From Cheiracanthium punctorium (Eukaryota > Arthropoda > Arachnida > Araneae > Cheiracanthiidae), in assembly GCA_038373885.1 (NCBI GenBank), contig JAWZYV010013141.1, forward strand, positions 496,001 through 560,000: DNA of 64,000 nt, given 5' to 3'. This document shows, one piece after another, positions 24,801 through 39,500 of the stretch. The notes below the pieces were generated by a model, which was given only the letters and a program-made list of their open reading frames with translations, was not told the origin of the DNA and did no database searches. A program made the position numbers and the translations under genes. Within the stretch, counting starts at the first letter, position 1; every line of letters begins with the position of its first letter.

Positions 24801-27499
24801 AGTTCTTTCCAGAAAAACAAAGTGAATTCCTGGTTTTCATAACATATAATAAGTGGTATACTAGGACATATGCTGGGGTGTTTCTGTTTTGCAATATTTT
24901 GTATTAAGGGTACATTAAAAGTATATCCTACATAAAACAAATTATATAATACCTAGAAACAATATTTTTAAAATATTTAACAAGTTTTATATTGAAAATA
25001 TTTGAAACATCAAATACAGGAAATATATATTTATTAAAAATCTTTCCAATATTGAGCATATATTTTTTAAAAGTCAACAGCTTAATATTCATACTTGCAA
25101 AGGAAACACTAGATTTTGACCCCCTTACAATTAATTTAACTGTTTTGGATAAGAAAATACCTTACTTTCTCTTCAACATACTAACCAGTGCATTTCCAGA
25201 ATCCCTGGAATGATTTTAAAAATGATTACTTGGAATGGCAGGTAAAACTTTCATTTATATTTCCTTGCTCCATCAAATATCTTAAAATAGTCTTTTAAAT
25301 CTAAAAAGGTGAGTGTGAGAAGGGGGAGCACATTTGAAAACACAGAGCTGTTTTGATACATTTCATGAGACTAAGGACAACCTGATAAATTGTGTTGCTT
25401 TGCCGTTCCAAAAACACAGAATGTATTGACAGCAAAGGAAAATATTTGACAGAAAAAGTCAAAGTTATAAACAAAGTTGTAGTTAGATTACAAATTTATT
25501 ACTAGATTCTGTTCTTTTTGAAATTTAGACCTTTTTCGAAGCACTGTTAAAAATTAAATTAACATGAAAAATATGAAAAACTTAACTGGAAAGCAAATAA
25601 TATTGTTATGAATACCATTTTTTCTTTTTTTAAAGCCAAATTTACCATTTATTTATTTATTTTGGGGGGGGGGGGCTACATTTGATTTTGAGCTCTCCTA
25701 TAGCTGTTGGTATAGTGAAATTTTTTTTGCATTATTTTAGTATTAAAGTGTTTCAGTCTTCTATAACCCCCCCCCCCCCATCACTAGACTTAAAAATATT
25801 TACTTGGACACTTTTGGGAATCTTCATGGAAATTTCTGTAGTGTGTCATTATAAAGCAGCATTTTATGAATGTGACATGGATTTCCCTAGCTAGGCAATG
25901 TGCCTGGTACTAAAAGAGCCAAGGAGAATCCTTATTATTGCTTGGACATGCATAAATTATAAACGACTTACTTGTAAATATGAATACGGGCTTTAGAATC
26001 TCCCAACCACAGGTCATCACCAACAACACACAAGCATGTAACAGTGACAGTTTCTAAAGTTAATGTCTGAAAAGGAATTGCATTTCATTTTCAGTTTATA
26101 CATACACACATATTATGTACATGATGAGAAAATATGTAGCACAAACAAAGAACATTATCATAAATCAAAAACATATATAATCTTGAGCTAAGTCTATGAA
26201 AAGGTATATATGAAAGGATGATCTGCACATAAACAAAGTCTCTTTCGATTCGAAAAATTAACTACAAATGGTTTCATTTTAATAACTACTTTACAGTAAG
26301 CCGCATTTAATTTAAATTTCTGTCTTTTTATTAAAAATTCAGTTTCACTTGATATTGCGAAATCTTTTACTAGTGAGTATTATTTATAAAAATGTACAGA
26401 AGTTAAAAAAAAAAAAAAAATTCAGCAGTCTCTTTTGTAGAAGCTGTCCCAGGATATATTTACATAGGATTACTTATTGTTTAGTTAGTTGTTAGTCACC
26501 CATTGAAAAGTGGCCAAATATAACAAACACTTTAAATTCAGTATACATAAAATATTTATTAACATGGTGTACAGAGCTTTAATGCTTATCATCATAGCAC
26601 ACCTATTTTTAAAATTCAGAAACAAGGTTGACATTACTAAAATAAGTTTTGTTCAAACATGAAAGCAATTTAACAAGAATGCTTGACTTTAATATTGAAA
26701 TCAGCTATACTCAGCAGAAGAAATAGTTTTCTTTAAATTTAATCTTGTGAAAAGTGTTAAACTGTGTGATCTTTAGGAGCTTATTCTGACACGTCTCCGC
26801 ATCGGACACACGAGACTAAACCATAAACACTTACTGCTAGGTGAACCTGCTCCAGAGTGCCCCCATTGTCATACTGACCTCACCATTCGTCATCTTTTAA
26901 CCTCATGCACTGCTTTTAATAGTCTTTACCAAGCACTTTTTAAATGGTCTTATCCCAAACTTGACGATATTTTGGGTGAAACCCTGCATGGAATCTGTTT
27001 GCCTTTCTGTGTACCAATATTTTTTACTCAGTGCAAAGTATCTAATTTTGTCTGACTAGTATCAGGATGGGGACCCCCATCCAGAGTCTTTGTTCCACTT
27101 TTATCTACTTTTAACACTTATTGAATTTTACTTTTCACCTTTTTAGTCTTTACTTTTTAGCTTTTACTAGGTTTTGTGATACCTTTTTACCTGGATGCAT
27201 CATTATATCGTTTTAACTCATTGTCTGGCGCAGCATGTCCCTTTTGGACCTTGTGCCAATAAACACCAACCAACCAACCTTTAGGAGCTATTTAGAGTTG
27301 CACAAATTGCAAATTAACCTTCATATGATGTTGAAAAAAAAATGATTTTACTCATATAGAACTATCATGCAGAAATGTAATCTTACATTTCAAATATTTG
27401 ACTTTCGTACTGCTTGGCCCTCTGATTCTGCTGATATACTTTTTTTTCCCCTAGGGGGTATGTCATTTTTGTAGTAATATTCTTTGTTTTACTTATTAT

Positions 27500-27584
<85 letters not shown>

Positions 27585-30500
27585 GTGTGGTGTGTGTGTG
27601 TGTGTGTTACGTGCACACATATAAATAAACAAAAAAAAATAGCATTCATCAATCTATCATGAAGTAGGCTGAAATAACAGTTTCATGAAATAAAGAAACA
27701 CCTTTTTTGAGCTTAATAATTGTATAGAATTTATTTTCTGTTTAAAAATGTGATTTTAAAAATATTATGCAAATATCTGCATCAAACCTTTTCTTAAAGA
27801 AATGGGATAAAAATTTTATAATACCTTATACTCAAGCCATGATTTTTGACAGCATGTCAAGATGTCCATTTGTTTCCCTAGTCGACTAAACCATAATTCC
27901 CACTGGTCATCTTGTACATTTTGTTCTAAAAGCATTTTAATAAAATTAAAACAAACAAATTAATATATAAAAATTACTAATAGCAAAAATCATAATGAAT
28001 AAGAATTTATCATAAGATTTTACTGCAATTTAAGAAAGTTTTACTTCCTATATGAAAAATACTAAAAAGAATTTGCGAGGAAAATCAATTATTAGTCACT
28101 GTACTAATAGCTAAAACAGTCTCTCACCTTCATTTTTGGGTGGAAGTGCTGTGACACAAGCACTCAAAACAGCCATTTGATCATGCAAAGATGCTACATC
28201 AATTAAATGTGTCAATTCGGGAGCCTGAGAAATTGAAACAATCTGGCTAGCAGATGGTCTATCTTTAGGCTGTTGAGACCAACATAAGGTCATCAAGTCT
28301 AGGATGTAAGTAGGATAGGACATTTCCTGTTAAAAAAGTTGCAATAATCTATCACTAACAGACTGCATAATTCATTCAGTGAAAATATAATTTATTTCAT
28401 TTTTTTAATCTATAAAAAATGCAGAATAATACAAACCCTTTTTGTCAAGGATGGCCTTCCACCATCCAAAATATGATCTTTGACACATTCCTGGCCTTCG
28501 AAAGGCTGATGTAGAGTAATCAGTTCATACATAAACATTCCAAATGAGAAACAATCAACCTAATTAAAAAATATTAATGATAGCTGTAAGAAATAACAAT
28601 AACTGAAGACATGATAAGCATAAATATATAAAGAAACTCTTCCTTTGAACCCTAAAAAAATCAATGTTACTGAGAGGCAGTCTCTGAATATATATTTTAA
28701 CGGGTAAAACAACTTTTGTTTCTTTTTTGACATGTTCATCTTTTGAAACAAAATTATTTTTTTCAGCATAACTTCAAATAGGCACCAAACTTTCTATCAA
28801 TTTGATTCAGCTTACGTTTCTTGATCTCTTTATCAAAATAGTTGAATTCTCCACAATACATTATAAGACTATGTTGTTTCTGTGACTAAACTTATCAAGC
28901 CATCCATTGGTAGCACAAAAATCTTTGTCTCATATAGTTTCTCCAATTTGAAAAATCTTTTCATTCAAGAAAATTCTACTAAATAAAACAAGCTTTGATT
29001 TGGCACAACAAATTTATTCAACTCACAAAATGCTTTGATCAATAAGCTGAGAAATCATCTTTCAAGAAAGGAGATGAGAAATAGTATTTCAATGAAGCAA
29101 AAACTAAAAATTTACCCAAACACATAACCAAAAGTTTCAGACAGAAATAAATGGTCTTCAAGAGAGGGAATCTTTCTCAGTGGTTGCACTGTATTATGTA
29201 AAAATATACATGGATGATTATATGAAACAGCTGTAAGTTTTATAAAAATCAGAAATTTTGGCAGTTTTCATTGATTCTCATTAGCAATTCTGTCAATCTT
29301 ATTATATATATAATTTGTGAATGGTTTGATGGTTAGCAAAATGCATCCCTCAAAATTGTGCAATATGTCATCAAAAGTAAATGTCTTGAGTGAAAAATTC
29401 AAGTGTTTGGTTAAGAAAACCAATGCAAGTTTTTAATTGGTCATAGAAAGGTGTTTCAAAAAACCATTGTTAATGTTATGATTTTCTAAAAAACAGTGCA
29501 TATTTATGTGAAAAGGGGCAATCTTACTTTTTCAGTATATTCCTCTTCACCATTATATCGCATGATCTCTGGTGCCATAAATCCTTCAGTCCCTCCAAAA
29601 CCTTTGGTGCCAGTTGGTAATGTGGATCGACTGATTCCGTAATCAGCCAATTTTGTCTCAATTTGAGGAATAGGAGTAGATGGGTGGAATGGTGGAGGTA
29701 GCTCCCATACAAGCACATTTTCAGACTTCAAGTCACGATATATGATATGCTGTTGATGTAGGTACTCCAGAGCTTTTGCTATCTAAAGTTTTTACGAAGG
29801 AAAAAAATTATTCAATAGTAATTTCATATTAAATTACTTTTTTAAAAACAACAAATTATCCATACTAAGATTGAAAAATAGCAATAATGTATTATAATCA
29901 AAAGATTAAAGATTGAAATACATTAGAAAAAATTAAAATTATAAAAATTAATAAAGGCAAAAGTAATTTAGATGCTGGCAGAATTTTTTGTATCAACCTG
30001 CGGCACCAGGACCACAAACCAAAATTTATGTGCTCCTTTAATATAAATTTGGCTCGATTATTATGCAAACTATAAAATAACCAACAGCATCTACACAATT
30101 TTTGCTCTAACAGGGTTTTAAATAAACATTTAATCTTGGGAGCTATTCTTAAATTTCTCAATACTGAAAACATTATGTAAAAGCTACACTTTTCATTTAA
30201 TATGTTAACACTTTACAAATAGGTAGGAATAAATCATTTTTAAAAGAGTTTGTCATGTAAACTGTGAGTAATTTTTTCATGCAGGCATGCTGTTAAAACA
30301 CTTGATTTTGTTTATGTGTTAAATTTTTGGAACACATAGTTATAACAATAATAATAAACAAAGAAATAATTGTTTTTTACAGAATGACAAAAATAATAAA
30401 CAAATTTATCATTCTTTGCCTCTTGAATTTAGGTTACTACAAAAATTACTTGTATTTGCTAAGCACTGCCATTTCTTTATATACAAAGAAAATACAAATA

Positions 30501-33500
30501 TGAGAACACATATAATACAAAATGAAAAAGACAGAAGAAAATTACCTGAAAAATAATTTTTTGTATAACATAGACATCTAGTTTTGCCCCTGAACGCCTA
30601 TAGTTTTTAAGTATGGAGTCTAAAGCTCCCATTGGTGCAAGCTGTAAAACAAGTGCAAGAGGTTTTGTGCAAACTCCTACCAAAGGAACAATGTTTTGAT
30701 GTCTTAATGCAAGCAGAATATTTAACTCCTGGCGAGCTGTGCAGTAAGCTTTACAGGCATATTGTAGTGGGTCTCTTTGCCATTTATTCCATGCAGCCTG
30801 GAAAAGAAATGGCATTATTTACAATTATTATTTACTAACAGCACAACTTGGCATACGACATTGCGTACAATTTCTCTGTCTTAAAAGTTTATATAATAAT
30901 AATAATAAACCAGTAGTTATGCAGATGCAAATGAAATGGTATGGTAACAATTAGAAATTAACAGCTTCAGTTAATACAATGCCATCAGATAATAATTACA
31001 AATTAAGAATTTGAACTTTTGTTACTCTAAAATTCAAATAGTGATGAGTACCTACCTATTCAGGTCTATATTGTTTATTTTATTCACATTTTTGCATAAA
31101 CTTTTTCAACATGTATGAATGAATCATTTCCAAAAATCCATTAATTCTATGTATCTGTTACATAAGTAAAGAATCTTTAATTTAAAAACTAAGGCTGGAA
31201 ACCACGCTTAATTCTGATCAAAAATAATAATTTTTGATTGATAAAATACCTTAATAAAATTGTCTCTTATTAAAATAAATTAATAAAAATACTGCCCTTT
31301 AAAAATTGTCAACATTCACAATTGTTTTTTAAACAAAACAAACTATTTTTTAAGAAGAAATTGAGTTTTGAATATTTCTTTTCAGTTTTCAGTTAGATAA
31401 ATGAGATTGCTCATGAAAGCAATTTTCCTCAAATTGTAGATTGAATCATTCAGCATATCATAACCACCTTTGCATATTATAAATAGGAAAGCTACTTTGA
31501 AGAAAATTAATTATTACTTTAATTATATTTACTATTTTCTGGGCTAAAAAAGTGTTTCATTTCAGTTTTAGCAGGGGCAATAAACACAATACTTTGAATT
31601 TAATTATAAGACTATATTACAAAAAAATCAATAGGATAGTAATGTAATCTATATAAATAAAGCAATCTGTAAACTGTCCGTTTGTCTGTCTGTCTGTGTA
31701 TCGCGTAGCTCCGAAACGGGTGATCGTAGACCTACCAAATTTTGTACGGAAATTCTCCAAGACGGGTCTCGACACACCTCGAAGCGATTTTTTTGAAATT
31801 CGAATTATTTTAGGAGATATCGATAAAAAACGTGTCGCAAAATGATCATTTTTGTTCTCGCCATTTCGCAATTGTAACCCTGCAGTGGAAAGAGGGAGAG
31901 TTTAGCTATCTAGGTTGCTATGTTTGGCGAGTTTATTAAATTATTCAGACTCTTGAAGTAAAAATAAAAGAATAACGATTTTTTTTTTACATTATTTGTA
32001 AGGTTATTTGTTAATTAAAAAATCGTGTGTATGTGAAATCAGAGCAGGAATTAAATGTTTTATACTCAAAAGAAAAATAGGATTTGGAAATTTTCCGAGA
32101 CTAAAACGTGCAACTTTTTAATTTGGCAACAAATAAAATGGTTGATATACGATTTTGAGGAGATGTGATTCTAGCGCCAAGCGCTATTTATCGTCTGCTT
32201 TTGCTACTTGAATTATGAATACACCTGAATGAGTTTTTAAACTTTATTTCAGTTCGAATTGTACATTTTTCTACGCAGCTTTTTACCATCTATTTCTAAT
32301 GTATTACATCCAGAAAGAAAATTGTTAGAAATATCAATTTTAATTGTGTTTAATCACACTCATCAATAATGATATACTTTTCAACTTAATGGAATAAGGA
32401 AAGAAAATAGGGAAGACCCATGGATTATAATACTCTTTTAATACATAGCACTTTAGTGCGTATTTAAAATCTGAAAGTGTTTCCGATTTTCATAGTTTTT
32501 TTCCTTTCCATTTTTGATAAAGACCAATATATCCAGAAGGTCTTCAGAATTAATATAAGACGAAAATAATTTGTTCCTTTTTGTAGGTTTTTATCATTTA
32601 ACCATCTTATTTTTGTAACCAGGGGCGGCCCGACACGGTAAGCATTGCATCGGGGCGCCGGCTTCGAAGGGTCGTCATTCGAACTCAAAAGTAAGTAGAG
32701 CATAAAAGGGGTGTCTTTTATGCATTAGCAAGGGGCGCCACTTACCCTAGTCCCGCTCCTTTTTGTAACCATCTTAATTTTAAATTCCATTCAGAATCAG
32801 AAATTTCAGTGCCAAGGAAGCCAGTGAGGAACAGGATTTTCTCCGAACAAGATTTATTTAAATGGCGAACCAACTGGTCGCCGGAGGCGGCTAGTACTGA
32901 ATAGTTTCTTATTGTAATGATCAAATGATACATTTTTAGGATAAAATATATGTACATACTTTATAAGCAGCAGTATCTGACTGCTTAGCTCCAAATCCAG
33001 GGTCAACAGGCTGCAACATTTTCATTGCTACTTCAGTGTAAGTGTTGCAACCCTGAAAGATGTAAAATCATTAATAAGCATTCACAATAATATGTATTAA
33101 TAATTGAGAATTTAAAAAAAATCGCAATAACAATACTATTCCACAAATTGGGGGGAAAAAGGAACAGAAACACCAAAAAAAGATTTTTTTGTGTGTTTAT
33201 TTGTTTGCTGAATCTGAGCCAATTTTTCTCCATCGTCCATCACATTTTTGTAATATATCATGGAAAAATTAAAGAAAAATGTGAATTTCTCCAAGTGACC
33301 AAGTTTATTGGTACATTAAATTTCATGCAAAGTTGAAAAAATTTCCAATACTCATATTTTATTTTGCTGATTAGATTAAATAGCTACTGTGTAACATAAC
33401 TAAAACAGTCATCAAAAGGACCCATTTTTTTTAAAAATAATAATATGATGAATATCAATTGATGATAAAAGTAGGATGAGAATGATTTTAAAATAGATGA

Positions 33501-36500
33501 TCTGTCAGTTACAAACAATGTCACAAACATTTTCTAATTTACAGCAGGATTTTCCCTGTTAGTATAAGATGTTTTTACACAACTTAACTTTGAAAAATAT
33601 CTTTTTTTTTTTTTTTTTTCAAAATAGTAAATTAAAATGTTTATATAATCAAATATTTTGATTCAATTCTGCAACTCTCAAGCAAACAGACACCCAAAAT
33701 AATAATCTCATAAAAATTATAATTTAAAATAGAAAAGTAAATTTTCACCCCATTAAAAAAAATAAATAAAAATCAAGAAAGTTAATTATTTACTTATTGA
33801 TTTCTGAAATGAACACATTAATGCAACAAAGAGTAGTTTTTAGGAAAGTCATTAGCTTTTTCAAGACGTTTTCTTTAACCACTATATTAAAAACATGCTA
33901 TGGTTGCAATGTGTAGAAAAAAGGTTAAAAACTATACAAATCAGATTCATACAAAAGAAACTAACATACCCTTTGTTTGATATTTGCCTTGAAAACAAAG
34001 CCAAAAGCACCTCTACCTAGCATTTTCCCTCTTCTAACAGAATCTGGTGGAATTAAATAACGTTCTCCAAGGTCAACAAATACCTTAATAAAAGAGAGGG
34101 GAAAAAATTACATTTAGTATATCTAATACAATATTAAACAAATAAATAATTATATTTAATGCAGTTATTCAAAATTTAAAAAAACTAACAATGAATAGTT
34201 TTTTGCAATAATTTAAAATTGCAGCAAATGAATAATATATTTCATATTATAAAAACTTACAGAGTCAGGTGCTATTTGAAGTAAAGACTGATTTCCATGC
34301 AATGGGCACTGGAGAGACCGTTGTTCATAAGCTGTTAAAATACATTCTTCAACCATAAAACTATAAATCACTGTTTCTGGCAATGGTTCAATACCTATGT
34401 TGTTTTCAGCATTCAAAGCTAACTCCCCTTCAGGGCGACTTTCAGTGGAAGGTTTGCGACTGCACATAAAATAAGAACATGACTAAAATAAACACTTAAA
34501 AAAGAGTTTGAAAAATAAAACTGTTAGTAGCATTTATAAAAAGTTTTTTCATATTCATAAAAACAAAGCAAAAATAACTGACATTATTTATGAGCATTGT
34601 GTGCCTCAATTTCAAGATTTCTACGTTTTCATGGTATTTTAAGTAGTTCCCAAAGAATTTTAGAAAAAAAGGAAAGTTAAATTTAGAGAAACCATCCATT
34701 ATAAACAACAATTATAAATTTGATTACATGATATATCACCAAATTTGATGAGAAAAGAAAAACAATTAATAATAGTAATAATACCGTAATGCTGCTATCA
34801 GTTTGACCTTATAGAGCAAATTTTTGACTCATAGTTTCCCAGGCAACTTCCCTAGGCATGCATCAATTTTAGATTATTGACTTTTTGTTTTTTTACAGGG
34901 TCATCTGCACCACATTGTTGTTTTCCTTTCACTGATCGCACTCTATGTTCAGAGGAAATCTTTATGGACTTTGACCATCTCTTGTTGTTTTCTGACCTTT
35001 GTGATAAGCACTTTTTGTGGATAATTATTCAAACTGTGCTGAATTGCATGGGGCTACCAGAAGAAAACTCTGGTCTTTAGACTTTTTCTTGGTTTAGGAA
35101 AAAAGTTAACTCTCTCTTGCTAAGGGCTCCATTCACCAAACATTAAATCTGTGAGTTAACTCAGCACAGCAAGTTACTTGAAAGGTTAGCATGGAAAATT
35201 GTATTCACCATGCCAAATGCAGAAACTTCTGACCATACTGACCAATAGAATACCATGACATCTGACCAATACAATTTCTGCATTATGTTTCAGAGTCAAA
35301 CCAGCAGTTCAGGTTACCCGACTCACAGAATCATGGCATTTGGTGAACATTATGTTGGTTAAGCATTAACTCATAACACAATCCATACATAACAAAAAGT
35401 AATATCCATTATGTAGAGAAATAACATTTTGTGTCACTGAATATTTTCAGAATTTAAATGCTTTAAAATATTGTAGAAACCTAAAAAAATCACAACTGTA
35501 CGAAGGTCATGTGAAATGACTACTATAATTAACCGTAAGCAGCCGCGTCTACTTTTGTAACATAAGCACTCGCGTGGGGTAAATCTTACCCATTTTGTCT
35601 TCTTTATATTTTTAACTAAAAATGTTTGAAAAAAAAATTTGTGGACCTAAAGCATAAAATACGTCAGTTCTATTACGTTTCATGGGAGGAAATCGTGCTT
35701 TTCATATTTATTTAGAGATTTTCTAGCAGTTCCTTTAAATATCATGCTTTCTGAGAAGAAAATTTCATATGATATGCTTTATACCTAAAAACACTAATTA
35801 CTTTATTAATATGATATTAATTTCACCTAATAGCCTTTTGTCAATACATACCAGTAGTGTAACGTCAATTTATATTTAATTTACATTTAGTTTACATTAA
35901 CAGCGTAATGAAACGTTGTTAGTCGTGTGGGAGTATTTAATCCCAAAGTGGAATTTACTTCCCTTCCGGATAACAAAGAAACGACATTATTTCACCCACC
36001 CCAATTAGACCTTGACCTTGAAAGTTAGAAGACGGGGCAAACTTGTTCTCAAAAAATTTCTCCCATTTTACGAAGAAAAAATGTCACTGGGGTGAGATTT
36101 ACCCCAGCGCACCTGCTTACTGGTTAATGACTCTTATTGATTGTTCTGTCTAATTTAGTGAGAGAAAAAATTCTCCTATGCATGGTTGATTTTACACAAT
36201 CTCAACAACTTGGCAGGATTTGAACAATTTTCTGCTTTATCATACAATGTGATCCAGTGCTAAATTTCTTTGCAACGAGATGCATTTTCAAAAATTTTGT
36301 GCAGAGTAGGACATTTAGTTCAATTTAAAGAAAAAAAAGAAGCAGTTTAATTAACAGGGTATCTACCAAATTTCTGAAAACCAATTTCCTGACTTTTTGG
36401 GAGGTCCCGGGGAAAAAAATTCCTGACCAATGCATTTTCCTATGGGAAATTGCACAATGCCCCCTCCCTTGTCTTTATATTTGCATATTTTGTACAATTT

Positions 36501-39500
36501 CTTGAAATCAATTTTAACTGAAGTATACAGGATTAAGCTTTCATCCATTGAGAAACAGAAGTAGTCGCACTTTCTGATAGAATTAACTAACTGTTCTTGG
36601 AAATACGGTCCTAAGCTATAAGTTACCAAGTAAGCTAATTTGTCTTTTACTCTCACGTCATGATTGATGAGCCCCATTTTTCCCCTCCTTATACAAAACA
36701 CATCGCTTGATGCTTTCGCGGTCCGAAAAATGCGTTGCAGTTGCTTTCGGTTCTGAGTCTGACAATTTGAGAGAAAGGGTAAAAAACGAAAAAAAATTGA
36801 TTCTTTTGGTGAATTTTCCGGACCCATTATCCAATTTCCCGTTTTTTCCAGACTTTCCGGACCCATTTTCCAATTTCCCAGCTTTTGCCAGACTTTCCGG
36901 AGCGGTAGACACCCTGATTAACAAATATGTAATATTATAACGTTGAATAATTTTATGTATTTAGGTGCTTTTTGTTATTTTATTCCATATACATTCGACA
37001 GAAAGATGAAAATGTAAGAGCATTCTGCTGCATTTACAACAGTAAAAAAAATATATGATAATTTTCCCTGCTCACAATACAATTCATAATTTCATGAAGA
37101 ACTTCAATCTTGAAATGCATAAAATAAAAAAAAGAAGAGGAATTTAGTATGAAAGTACCAGAAATGTTACATATACATCTGGTTTACTTTTTTGAGGTGC
37201 AAAAAACAATAAAAAGAACAACAAATTCCATTAGAAGGAAAAAAATACAAAAATACTCTGGTACATAAAACCAAGAAGTAATTAATTACCTAGAGCTATT
37301 GCTATCTGGTCCCACACCACTATCACTATCATGGGACATAGTACTACCCCGTGAACCTCTGTTTTTCTGTGCGAGATTTGGCGAATAGGAAAGTTTGCTG
37401 CTGTTAGATGACAGATTACGGGATGTGTAAGATTCGACACCACATTTCCATGGGGGGTCACCATGCCATAGCCCTGGTTCCCATGCATGATCAGTCACGG
37501 AGAAATGCCCTTTGTCTGAAGAACCAGTTTCTTCTTTGAGATGAGCAACTACACACTGAGTGCAAGGAACTATTCTTGTGACCAAGAATTTACCTGCAAC
37601 ATACATTAGAATTATCAATGAAAATGTTATTAATTTCATTTTTAAGAAATTATCAATGTATAAAGGGATGAGATTGGCAAAAAAGCAAAAAGACTGAAAT
37701 TATACGCCAGCTAAAAATTCAAATAATAATATTTGTATACATAGTAGTGGCCAAAATTGTGGAAACCTTTTGGAAAAAATCTATTTTTGATGTTTGGGGG
37801 CTATTTATCCATAATATTTTTGGAACATTGCCATAAAATTATATAGCATTGAAGAGATAATTTAGTTACAAATACAATGCAATAAAGTTTGTTTCATTGT
37901 CTGCATTATATCTAAAGTTACAACGAAATAACAAAGGAAAAGAAGCATAACCTTGTTTTCCTTCATTTGACTGTAGTCAATGAGCATGAGTTTTTAGAGA
38001 GTCAATCTATCAGGTATCATCTCGTTTGCAAAATTAACTAGTCAGGTTACAGTAAAATTTAACTGCTTACATTGTTTACTGGAATTGAAAATACGAGATT
38101 TGCAAGTGCGTTAAGAGACTGATAGTAAATAGTTTTTTTTTTTTTTTTTTTAAATAGAGCTTTTTCGTGTAGTAACTTAGTGAAATGTAAAAAAATTATA
38201 GAAATGGCATAAAAAGTTGACTAGACATCCAGAAAGTAATGCAAAATAATAGTATTATATGACATACTACACTTATGAAGAAATAACAATAAAAAAAATA
38301 AAGAATAAAGGGTAATTGGTAAAGGGAGGAAATGATGTACAACATCAACTGATGACAGAAGAATTGAAAGCTTAGGTGATAGAAGACACCGATCAGTGAA
38401 ATGTAAAGGTTAGCACAAGATTGTTCAATGCAAATTGAAGGAATTTGATCTGCATGCTACAATTCCACACGCACAAAAAAAAAAGCCATTGTTATCTCTA
38501 AAAAAAAAAAAAAAAGGTTGAAAAGATTAAAGTGGGCTAAAACTCATGTTAATTGGACAATTGAATAATGGGACAGTGTTATTTGGAGTGATGATACCAA
38601 AATCTCAATGTTTGGCAGTTGTGGCTTAAAATACGCAAGACAAAGAGTTTGCAAAGATATGCATCACTCCTGCAATAAAACACCCAGTTTGTGTCTTGAT
38701 ATGGGGTTGCATGACATCAAAAGGTGTAGGCAGAATTAGTATGATAAATAGAAATATAAATGCCCAAAAACACATAAAGGAAATACTTAAGCACAAACTG
38801 AAAACTTCCACACATGGTCTTTTCCAAGACAATCAAGCATTTATATTTCATGGGTCGATCCAGGATTTTTTTCCAGCTTCCCATTTTTCTGAATTTCTGT
38901 ACTTAATTTTGTAAATTTCAACACTTGTTTTTGTGAATTTTCATATCAATTTTTAATAAGTCACTATTTTGTCAAAATAATTGATGAAACATGTTAAAAT
39001 GTAAGGTAAAATGCCAAAGAAGAGCCATTTTAATCGATTTATTTTTATGAAGGGGCTGCTTAAATGGATTATAGTTTTGTGAAGGGGCTACAAAACAGAC
39101 CCAAGTTTTGTCTACATCAACCCCTGTATTTCAATGGATTTAGAGCTCCATACCACATGGATATTATCTGCAAAAGCTGTTTTCAAGACAAAGTATTCCT
39201 CTATTGAAATGGCCTGGAAATAGCCGAGATCTTAATCCAATTGAAAATCTATGGAAGGGACTAAATAAACTTGTTTTATTGCAGAGTGTGAAACAACTCT
39301 GCAATAAAACCCAATTAATAGAAGCATAATTGAATCTTGGTTTAGCACTAAGACAGCTGATGAACTTAAAAAAAATAGTTCTATGGAAAGGTGTTGTAAG
39401 GCAGTAATTAAGGCTAAAGGTTAACCGATTAAGTATTAAATAATTGCCGGATTATTTATATACCTAATTTTTTTTTGTATGTGTGTGTTTAACTTTTCTT

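Noticed and set aside
27383..27652. Minus-strand frame with long Tyr-Ile and Cys-Val runs
   Set aside because: It is only the translation of the (AC)n(AT)n(GT)n microsatellite.
36363..36924. Overlapping minus-strand frames of 88 and 167 codons
   Set aside because: They lie across the CAGGGTRTCTACC element and its 53-bp tandem unit. The repeating peptide follows the DNA repeat, so this is not a gene.
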